Positions 58,117-64,000 of a DNA stretch of 64,000 nt are shown here, in pieces. The notes under the pieces are model-generated. The model saw only the letters and a program-made list of their open reading frames with translations. It was not told the origin of the DNA and ran no database searches. The stretch's first letter is position 1. Every line of letters begins with the position of its first letter. Origin of the DNA: Bacteroidota bacterium (lineage in GTDB: Bacteria > Bacteroidota > Bacteroidia > NS11-12g > UBA9320); the NCBI GenBank assembly GCA_002746305.1, contig NVWV01000007.1, positions 211,174 to 275,173 of the forward strand, given 5' to 3'. A program made the translations under genes and the position numbers.

Positions 58117-59112
58117 CTAGTATAGGATTAGTTTTTTAGTCCCTCTGATGTTTTCTGTATTGGTTTCTGCTATGTTCAGGATGTATGTGCCTTGTTTCCC
58201 AATACTACTTGTTGGTATAGACATGGTTTTGTTCTGAATGGCTCCTTCATAGACCAGACTGCCTGTTGTGTTATAAATTTTGATTTCATGTTGCCCTAAT
58301 GGAAAACCTGCACTCATACGAACATTCACTTCTTTGGAGGCTGGATTGGGATAAATAGTAACGGTTTCGGAATTTATTAGTCCTATTCCTAGTGTTGATG
58401 AAATATCTATAATTAGGGTGTCACATGTGTAGTTGCCTATGTTGTATGGTAGTGTTAGGTCACCTGAGGCTATGGAATACACGGAATAGACACCTAACAA
58501 TGGCAATGTTGAGTCGGAGGTGTTTACATTCATGAGTGCGGTTACTCCATCGTACTTAAAATCATCTTTATTGTTGATTCTGGATAATGGAATGTTACAT
58601 GATATCTTATTCCCTTTAGAAATCACATCAAATCCTGGACTATCCATGTACATGGGCATTCCCGGATTAGTTGGAGGTAAAACAGATGCACTTGTAGTAG
58701 GCTTGACTGCAAGTCCCCCAGCCACAGAAGTGTTGCTTTCTAGTAATACCCAATGTGAATGCCATATAATTCCATCATTTGCATAGTTTGCATCATTGTT
58801 TTCATCCCATAATGGGGTGTCATCAAAGTCTGGATGTGATGTTAAAGCTAAGGCAACTATGCCTGATGTGGTGTCGAAACCTACATCATAAGATTTTAGC
58901 GTGGTTGGAAAGACATATCCAAGTACAGGTGCTCCGTCTAGGGAGCCAATAGCTGTTGGAACTGAATCTCCTGCTAAGCCGGCGACTTCAATGGTAAAAA
59001 TTAGTTGGTCTAGTGTATTGTCTTTTTTAACGTGTACATCTGTGATGTCAAAGTCCTGTGCATTTGCTGTAAATACGAAAAGAACCAATAATAGTGTTGT
59101 AAATTTTTTCAT
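58117..59112 (-). CDS. T9SS-sorted secreted protein of unknown function
   Basis: A 331-aa protein: signal peptide 1-18 (ending TANAQ), an uncharacterised beta-rich domain of about 210 residues (begins DFDITDVHVKKDNTLDQLIFT, with YVFPTTLKSYDVGF and DGIIWHSHWVLL), then a linker and a T9SS type A sorting domain (VTIYPNPASKEVNVRM ... RGTKKLILY). The HSHW motif could bind metal but this is a guess. It leads an operon with the DUF2024 gene and is preceded by a long palindrome (59129-59168) built from the regulon half-site. Confidence 0.83.
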   Translation of the reverse strand: MKKFTTLLLVLFVFTANAQDFDITDVHVKKDNTLDQLIFTIEVAGLAGDSVPTAIGSLDGAPVLGYVFPTTLKSYDVGFDTTSGIVALALTSHPDFDDTPLWDENNDANYANDGIIWHSHWVLLESNTSVAGGLAVKPTTSASVLPPTNPGMPMYMDSPGFDVISKGNKISCNIPLSRINNKDDFKYDGVTALMNVNTSDSTLPLLGVYSVYSIASGDLTLPYNIGNYTCDTLIIDISSTLGIGLINSETVTIYPNPASKEVNVRMSAGFPLGQHEIKIYNTTGSLVYEGAIQNKTMSIPTSSIGKQGTYILNIAETNTENIRGTKKLILY

Positions 59113-59128
59113 TTTTTTCTTTTGTTAA

Positions 59129-59168
59129 GAATAGTTAGGACTCACTAGTTAATAGGAGTCCTAACTAT
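59129..59168 (-). promoter_or_regulatory. Long perfect inverted repeat, putative double operator
   Basis: AATAGTTAGGACTC (59129-59142) and GAGTCCTAACTATT (59155-59168) form a perfect 14-bp inverted repeat with a 12-nt spacer, 17 bp upstream of the T9SS gene start. Each arm includes the TTAGGA half-site of the regulon palindromes. It may be two operators or a hairpin after the thioredoxin-like gene; there is no T-run directly after it on the minus strand. Confidence 0.6.
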
Positions 59169-59183
59169 TCGAATTAAATTTTT

Positions 59184-59417
59184 TTACCCTTTTACATCTG
59201 CCATAGATGCACCAAAATTAATATGAAGAGTGTTGCCATTGGGAGTAACTAATGCTGGTACTGATTTTACACCTGCCTTTTCGGCTTCTGATATTCTGTC
59301 TCTGTCTTCACCAATATTAACTACTTCAACGTTAGAAGATCCTACTAGATTAATAATGTCTTGTTCTGCACTTACACATACGGAACAACCTGCGTGATAA
59401 AAGATTGATTTACTCAT
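59184..59417 (-). CDS. Small thioredoxin/glutaredoxin-like protein
   Basis: A 77-aa thioredoxin-fold protein. The active site is C11-S-V-C14 in FYHAGCSVC; the cis-proline lies in KSVPALVTPNG, and EVVNIGEDRDRI fits the second beta-alpha unit. Length is that of NrdH/mini-thioredoxins. It is a likely thiol-disulfide reductant in the cytosol. Its promoter region holds a near-perfect palindrome overlapping the -7 box (59447-59473). Confidence 0.88.
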   Translation of the reverse strand: MSKSIFYHAGCSVCVSAEQDIINLVGSSNVEVVNIGEDRDRISEAEKAGVKSVPALVTPNGNTLHINFGASMADVKG

Positions 59418-59446
59418 TTTGTATTTATTTTATGTTGTTTGAAGTA

Positions 59447-59473
59447 CAAATATAGTTAGGAATCCTTACTATA
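59447..59473 (-). promoter_or_regulatory. Promoter -7 box overlapped by regulon palindrome
   Basis: On the minus strand TATATTTG (59454-59447) is an exact TAnnTTTG box. It overlaps a near-perfect 23-bp palindrome, TATAGTTAGGA/TCCTTACTATA (59451-59473, 10 of 11 arm bases paired). Binding there would block polymerase, so repression of the thioredoxin-like gene is expected. Confidence 0.65.
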
Positions 59474-59554
59474 AGTATTCTTTACCAAATTTCGTTCATT
59501 AAACTATTTTGTTTCCCGTCAATCTATCTGCTGAGTCTCATTGAGGCGGACAAA

Positions 59555-60280
59555 CTAACCTACAATATTTTTAAGCCTTACCTCCTCAGAATCAATAACT
59601 TTTAACTTTATGAATCTTAAAGTTATATCCTTAGCTTCTGCAAAAGATATATTGTAGACTCTTTTAATATCTCTAAATTCTCTAGGATACTTTTTTAACA
59701 GAGAGTTATAGTAGTTATCTAATTCTTCTTGTATGGGCAGCTCAAACTTTAGTTTTAATTGAAATCTTCTTAGTAAAGCTGAATCAATTGCATCCTTATT
59801 GTTTGTAGCAGCAATGAATAGTGTATTACTTGATAAGTTATCTATAGATTGGATGATAGAATTTACTAGTCTTCTCATTTCTCCTGACTCTTTTTGATCG
59901 TGATTTCTGATAATTCCAATTGCATCAAATTCGTCAATAAACAGTACACTATATTCTCTTGAAGCCTTACTGAAAATTGCAGTTATGTTTTTTGCCGTTT
60001 CACCTAGTCTGGAGGAAACTACATTCCCTAAGTCTAAGATAATAATCTTTTTACCAAGTCTATCGGCAATAGCTCTTGCGGCAGCTGTTTTACCACACCC
60101 AGTATGTCCAAACATTAAAATCTTATTATCAACTTGGAGATCATATGTTTGAAGTGCTTCTCGATGCTTAAACTCACTCAGAAATTGATCTAATACAGCT
60201 TTATTTTTTTTACTAAAATGAATGTCATCAAATGACAATGCTTTATCCCTTGGCTTAATGATAAAATTATATGGGCTCAT
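59555..60280 (-). CDS. AAA+ ATPase (central-domain type)
   Basis: A 241-aa single-domain AAA+ ATPase. Walker A GHTGCGKT (58-65), Walker B VLFIDEFDA (about 112-120), sensor-1 FIAATNN (about 155-161) and an arginine-finger-like SALLRRFQ (168-173), followed by a short helical lid. The N-terminal 50 residues form a small helical cap with LSFDDIHFSKKNKAVLDQFL. There is no protease or other effector domain. It lies 54 bp after the CPGC thioredoxin-like gene and is probably in its operon, so it may act on a redox-sensitive substrate. The partner is unknown. Confidence 0.88.
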   Translation of the reverse strand: MSPYNFIIKPRDKALSFDDIHFSKKNKAVLDQFLSEFKHREALQTYDLQVDNKILMFGHTGCGKTAAARAIADRLGKKIIILDLGNVVSSRLGETAKNITAIFSKASREYSVLFIDEFDAIGIIRNHDQKESGEMRRLVNSIIQSIDNLSSNTLFIAATNNKDAIDSALLRRFQLKLKFELPIQEELDNYYNSLLKKYPREFRDIKRVYNISFAEAKDITLRFIKLKVIDSEEVRLKNIVG

Positions 60281-60334
60281 TCTGTTATTTTTTTATTACT
60301 AATTCATCGCTGCTTTTATAGTTTACTATTTCTC

Positions 60335-60949
60335 CTATTTAAAATAATGTACTTTTTCAACTACCTCATCATACGTAATGTGACCAAACCATTCATTTAG
60401 TATTTCATAATTGGAATTAAACATTACAAAACTTGGTGTGCCTCTTAATTGATTAAGGGTAAATGTTAACGATATTTTATCCAATGAATTTAAATAGTCA
60501 TGAACTCTCTTTCTTAGTGCAGTTTGTTCAAAATCTGGCCATATCTTATAATTTGGATTAGTGGAACATATTACTTCTACCGCATTATCTAATACAACTG
60601 TATTTTCTTCACCTGTTTTATCCATGGCAATTGGGAAGTTTAGTGAGTACGGTACTTTATCAAATCCTCGCTTATTCAAAAAAGACTTGGTTTCCCCTAC
60701 TACAACGCCAGCTTTAACTAGGTCCGAAGTGTTTTCTAGTGTGTTTTTATCAAAGTCTTCAAATGCAGTAGAAAGTGCCAAAAAGGAGACGTCACTAGAG
60801 TTAAATTCCTGATACAGTTTATTAAAAAATGGGAGTGCAAATGAGAAGCATCCCGGACAATTAACTTGAAACACTAGAAGAATGTTAAGATCCTTTAACT
60901 CAAACTTCCCTTGTAGCTCGTTGTCAAAGTGTAGTTCAAGTTTCTTCAT
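60335..60949 (-). CDS. Thioredoxin-like protein (AhpC/TSA-type fold), CPGC active site
   Basis: A 204-aa thioredoxin-fold protein without signal peptide. Active site C31-P-G-C34 in FQVNCPGCFSFALPFF, preceded by the strand LNILLVFQ and followed by VSFLALSTAFEDFD. An insertion of about 80 residues separates the halves, then cis-proline in RGTPSFVMFNSN. The architecture resembles redoxin/TlpA-like proteins with a helical insertion, but cytosolic. It precedes the AAA+ gene and has a palindrome overlapping its -7 box (61057-61083). Confidence 0.85.
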   Translation of the reverse strand: MKKLELHFDNELQGKFELKDLNILLVFQVNCPGCFSFALPFFNKLYQEFNSSDVSFLALSTAFEDFDKNTLENTSDLVKAGVVVGETKSFLNKRGFDKVPYSLNFPIAMDKTGEENTVVLDNAVEVICSTNPNYKIWPDFEQTALRKRVHDYLNSLDKISLTFTLNQLRGTPSFVMFNSNYEILNEWFGHITYDEVVEKVHYFK

Positions 60950-61056
60950 ACTATATAAACTATAAATTTATGATGTTATGATTTAAACTGAGACAAGTCG
61001 AATGCATTAAGTTCCAAAATGACGATCTATTCATTTTAGTTCTGTTTAACAAGCTG

Positions 61057-61083
61057 CAAATATAATTAGGATTCCTAATATTT
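61057..61083 (-). promoter_or_regulatory. Promoter -7 box overlapped by regulon palindrome
   Basis: The minus strand carries TATATTTG (61064-61057), with the palindrome AATTAGGATTCCTAAT (around 61064-61079) directly upstream and overlapping it. The arrangement CCTAAnTATATTTG is nearly identical to that before the small thioredoxin gene. The message would have a leader of about 100 nt before the ATG at 60949. Confidence 0.6.
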
Positions 61084-61306
61084 TTACAGCGTAAATAAAT
61101 GGAGAGGTGACAACTATGATGTGCTGCAATAAGTTATAAGCAATCTTAACCTCAGACTGGTATGAACTTTACTTCCATCTAGAAACTGTATTTGGATTAA
61201 CGTACATAAAATTTCTACTACTTGAAAGTACAAAATATTGATAACAAGTCCATTAGATTCAAAAAAAAGTTCGACATAAGGAGTCTCGGGGCTACTTTCG
61301 AAGAAC

Positions 61307-61349
61307 ACTCAATTGCCATATGATCGTCAAAATCATATGGCAATTGAGT
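61307..61349. repeat. Perfect 18-bp inverted repeat (hairpin)
   Basis: ACTCAATTGCCATATGAT (61307-61324) and its exact reverse complement (61332-61349) flank a 7-nt loop. It lies in a 570-bp gene-free stretch (60950-61523). No T-run follows on either strand. A structured RNA, cruciform or protein-binding site are possibilities. Apart from this repeat and the two flanking promoters I see no gene in the stretch. Confidence 0.8.
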
Positions 61350-61454
61350 TGTAAATTTCCAAGCAAATGATCTAACTAGTAGATATACTGCAATTTAAAT
61401 AAGTAGTGCTATTTTATCGTCAGACGTTAGTTAAATCTTTTTTTGCAACCTTTC

Positions 61455-61485
61455 TTGACACCTTGTGTCTAAAAGTATACATTTG
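61455..61485 (+). promoter_or_regulatory. Bacteroidota-type promoter of the GEVED/PKD gene
   Basis: TTG (61455-61457) is followed after 20 bp by TACATTTG (61478-61485), an exact TAnnTTTG -7 box. Both elements and their spacing fit the known sigma-A promoter of the phylum. The start codon lies 38 bp downstream at 61524. Confidence 0.65.
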
Positions 61486-61523
61486 GCGACATATTAAAAC
61501 CTAACAATTTAATTAAGATATTT

Positions 61524-64000
61524 ATGAAAAAAACAATTACTCATTCATCATACTTTCAACTCTTAAAAAGAGGAGTCCCTCTTGCTCTCCTGGTCGCATT
61601 GGCATTGGTTTTCAGTACAACAACCGCATCCGCACAATATCCATCGGTTGCACACAACTCTAATGCTTGTGTAGATGCCACAATTTCTCTTGTGGTAATT
61701 GAAGATGCTGACGGAAATGTCCTTTATACTAAATCTGATTTATGTTCAGGGTCTGCGAGCACCAACTACCTTACTGTATGGGGGAGCACTTCTGCTCCAG
61801 TGGTAACTCTAAATGCAGGAAGCACCTACACCATAAGAATGAACTGTACTTCCATTGGAAATGACGATGGCACCGCTACTGCGGGTATTTGGATAGACCT
61901 GGATGCAAATCAAAATTTCAATGGATCTGGAGAATGGTTATCCAATAGTTGGACAACTATCCCTAACGGTACAAACAGTAATATTCCTACTGCAACTGCA
62001 AGTGTAACTTTTACAGTACCATGTTCCATTTCAAATGGTTCTACACGAATAAGATTACGTTCGTCAGATTTCTCAGCTGTTAATGCCGGTACATATACAG
62101 GGTCTATAATTGACGGAGAAACGGAAGATTTCATTGTGAATCTTGCAACTTCTAGTGGATTGAGTAGTGATTTCTTTGTACCTGATACTTCTTTTGTAGG
62201 TACTCCTGTAAGCTTTGTCAACTCTAACCAAGCTGGCTACCTATCTCACAACTGGACTATTGATGGGGTTTCTTCTTCTACTACTAACGTAACTCAAGTA
62301 TTTGGTACTGCAGGTACATATACCGCTAAACTGGTAAGTGAAAACTGCTTGGGACTTGATTCTACTACTAAAACTTTCGTTGTTATTACTCCTATTGCTC
62401 CTCCAGTTGCTAACTTCGTTTCAACTAAAAACGTTGTTGAAATATTCGAACTCTTCGACCTTGTTGATTTGAGTACCAATGGAGCTACATACTGGGATTG
62501 GTCTTTCATTAGTGCTGATGGTTCTGATACTGTAGATGGAGATGATCAATTTCAATTAAGAGGTGGTAATCCATTCTTAAATAAAAATCCTTTTGTCAAT
62601 ACAGGTAACTATATTGGTGCTCTTGATGTGGGGACTTGGCAAGTTTGCCTTAAAGCTTCTAACGTTATTGGGGCTTCTGCAACTTTCTGTAAAACAACAT
62701 ATATAACAGTACAAAGAACTAGCTTTAACATGGGACCAGCTACTTCACTTCCTGCTAATATTATTAGTTCCTCTAGTGGTACTATTTTTGATAAAGGGGG
62801 TGAAAACAATGATTACACCGTGCCTGAATCTAACCTACAAGCTCTTATTGCTCCTTGTGGTGCCCAAAGCGTTACTCTTAACTTTACCGTATTTAAGTTA
62901 CTTGCTAATGCTAACCTTAAAATTTACGATGGGGTAAATGCTCTTGGTATTCCTCTTCACTCAGGAACTGGTTTTACTGCTGGTAATTTCCCGACTGGAC
63001 CGATTACTGCTAATTCTGGAGCTCTTTATATGCTTTGGAATTCTACTAGTGGGGCTACTGACTCTGGATTCGCCGCTAACTGGACTTCCGTTTCTGGTAC
63101 TGGAGCTGCTCCAATTGCAGATTTCGATTTACCTAGTTCTACTCTTTACAACTCTGTTTTCTTAGATATTAAAAATACTTCTCAGAATGCAGAAGGTAAT
63201 ACCGATTTCGAATGGACTATCTCTGGCCCTATTCCTTCGATTACCTACACCACTAGAGATTTGGATAATCAAGTATTTACTACCAACGGATCTTACACTC
63301 TTTGTCTTAAAGTTACTGGTTGTGATGGCGTAACTAGCACTATTTGCAAAACATTTGATGTAGTGGCTCCATCTACTCCTACTGACCTAGACTTTACTGC
63401 AGACAACCAAAGACCTGCTGTGGGTGAAGATGTTATCTTTAAAGCTATTAGTGATAAAGCTAATCGTTGGGAATGGAACTTCTTCCCTCCTACTGGTGTG
63501 GTAGCTAATGCTCCTGCTTCTGATAACTTATCTGAAAGATCTTTCAAATTTATCGCTCCAGGTACATACACCGTACAACTTAGAGGTTTCAACACCGTTG
63601 ATACTCCTGCTTCTGAAGCTACTATAGTGAAAACTGCTTATGTAATCGTTGTTGAACACTGTATCCCTGTTATTGGAGTAAGTACTTCTACTGATGTTGG
63701 GATTAGCTTTGTTAGCATTGAAGATCCTAGTACTTCGGATATCTATGAAAATAGTTCTTCTACTGGGGTTCCTTATACTGACTTCTCTTCTCTAGGTACT
63801 ATTGAACTTAACTTTGGAGGTACTTACAACTTTGAAGTAAGAAGATCTAGTAACGTTAACCCAATGTCTAGAAAAATATGGGTAGATTGGAATGTTGATG
63901 GAGACTTTGATGATGCTGGTGAAACTATAGCTTCTGAAGCTACTGCTAACACTATGAATTGGACCGGGTCTTTCTCCGTTCCTGCAAATGCATTTGAAGC
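61524..64000 (+). CDS. Large secreted GEVED/PKD/CUB-like surface protein, 3' end cut by window edge
   Basis: Open from the ATG at 61524 to the window edge (825 codons, no stop). A long signal peptide (about 1-41: basic start, LALLVALALVFSTTTASAQ) leads to a GEVED domain (about 80-215, with AGIWIDLDANQNF and DGETEDFIV). Then come PKD-like domains (NWTIDGVSSS, TYWDWSF, FEWTISG and WEWNFFPPTG, each closing with a GTYT or similar strand), a CUB-like domain (LNFTVFKLLANANLKIYDG ... LYMLWNSTSG) and the start of a second GEVED domain (KIWVDWNVDGDFDDAGE). It is likely exported by T9SS, although the sorting domain is outside the window. Confidence 0.88.
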   Translation, partial: MKKTITHSSYFQLLKRGVPLALLVALALVFSTTTASAQYPSVAHNSNACVDATISLVVIEDADGNVLYTKSDLCSGSASTNYLTVWGSTSAPVVTLNAGSTYTIRMNCTSIGNDDGTATAGIWIDLDANQNFNGSGEWLSNSWTTIPNGTNSNIPTATASVTFTVPCSISNGSTRIRLRSSDFSAVNAGTYTGSIIDGETEDFIVNLATSSGLSSDFFVPDTSFVGTPVSFVNSNQAGYLSHNWTIDGVSSSTTNVTQVFGTAGTYTAKLVSENCLGLDSTTKTFVVITPIAPPVANFVSTKNVVEIFELFDLVDLSTNGATYWDWSFISADGSDTVDGDDQFQLRGGNPFLNKNPFVNTGNYIGALDVGTWQVCLKASNVIGASATFCKTTYITVQRTSFNMGPATSLPANIISSSSGTIFDKGGENNDYTVPESNLQALIAPCGAQSVTLNFTVFKLLANANLKIYDGVNALGIPLHSGTGFTAGNFPTGPITANSGALYMLWNSTSGATDSGFAANWTSVSGTGAAPIADFDLPSSTLYNSVFLDIKNTSQNAEGNTDFEWTISGPIPSITYTTRDLDNQVFTTNGSYTLCLKVTGCDGVTSTICKTFDVVAPSTPTDLDFTADNQRPAVGEDVIFKAISDKANRWEWNFFPPTGVVANAPASDNLSERSFKFIAPGTYTVQLRGFNTVDTPASEATIVKTAYVIVVEHCIPVIGVSTSTDVGISFVSIEDPSTSDIYENSSSTGVPYTDFSSLGTIELNFGGTYNFEVRRSSNVNPMSRKIWVDWNVDGDFDDAGETIASEATANTMNWTGSFSVPANAFE

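Noticed and set aside
61114..61308. 64-aa minus-strand ORF upstream of the thioredoxin-like gene
   Set aside because: No signal, motif or codon pattern; ends at the palindrome arm and lies in an otherwise non-coding promoter region.

Overview
The window looks like a chromosomal segment of a marine or aquatic member of the Bacteroidota, probably Flavobacteriales. It has AT-rich DNA, secreted proteins ending in type IX secretion (T9SS) type A sorting domains with the YPNPS/T signature, FG-GAP/VCBS, PKD and GEVED surface proteins, a CarboxypepD_reg TonB-dependent receptor, GldM-like domains, and promoters of the Bacteroidota type (TAnnTTTG at -7). I saw no rRNA, tRNA, CRISPR array or intact insertion sequence.

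Layout. 1-1840: edge-truncated secreted leucine-rich protein. 1958-4869: TonB-C-like protein divergent from an OmpR-type two-component pair. 4886-11809: accessory and housekeeping genes (T9SS Ycf48-like protein, AraC regulator, YdjM-like membrane protein, zinc-ribbon/HEAT-like/DUF1801 trio, bestrophin channel, CDGSH iron-sulfur protein, small GNAT). 11995-16485: compact signalling operon FIST sensor - triple-PAS histidine kinase - CheY/Rcp1 regulator - receiver/HPt protein. 16482-38446 (minus): one large exopolysaccharide locus read from high to low coordinates: receiver, Wza-like exporter, Wzc-like copolymerase with a dead kinase domain, Wzx flippase, glycosyltransferase, a 2149-aa T9SS surface protein, a three-domain APH/nucleotidyltransferase/thymidylate-kinase-like fusion, acyltransferase, Wzy-like polymerase, three glycosyltransferases, a 58-aa protein, and a WecA/MraY-type initiating transferase. 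38599-43788: LytTR regulator, beta-helix lipoprotein and TonB receptor. 43880-46622: tandem GldM-C-terminal-domain/MORN paralogs. 47106-51188: C-terminally truncated YifB converging on a NarL-type response regulator and its TPR histidine kinase. 51268-57188: 14-repeat T9SS protein followed by a zone of gene decay (frameshifted lipoprotein, fossil paralog, nonsense-broken XRE regulator). 57185-61083: cysteine-rich MarR regulator and a thiol-redox gene set sharing a palindromic operator. 61524-64000: edge-truncated GEVED/PKD surface protein.

Two units deserve most attention. The first is the MarR region. A recurrent TTAGGAnTCCTAA palindrome overlaps the -7 promoter element of two thioredoxin-like genes in the same geometry. 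Versions of it lie before a T9SS protein/DUF2024 operon and before the MarR gene itself, which suggests an autoregulated thiol-responsive regulon that includes an AAA+ ATPase. The second is the exopolysaccharide locus, with its kinase fusion, degenerate copolymerase kinase, embedded giant surface protein and unrecognised 58-aa gene. All functional statements rest on reading motifs by eye; no database search was possible.
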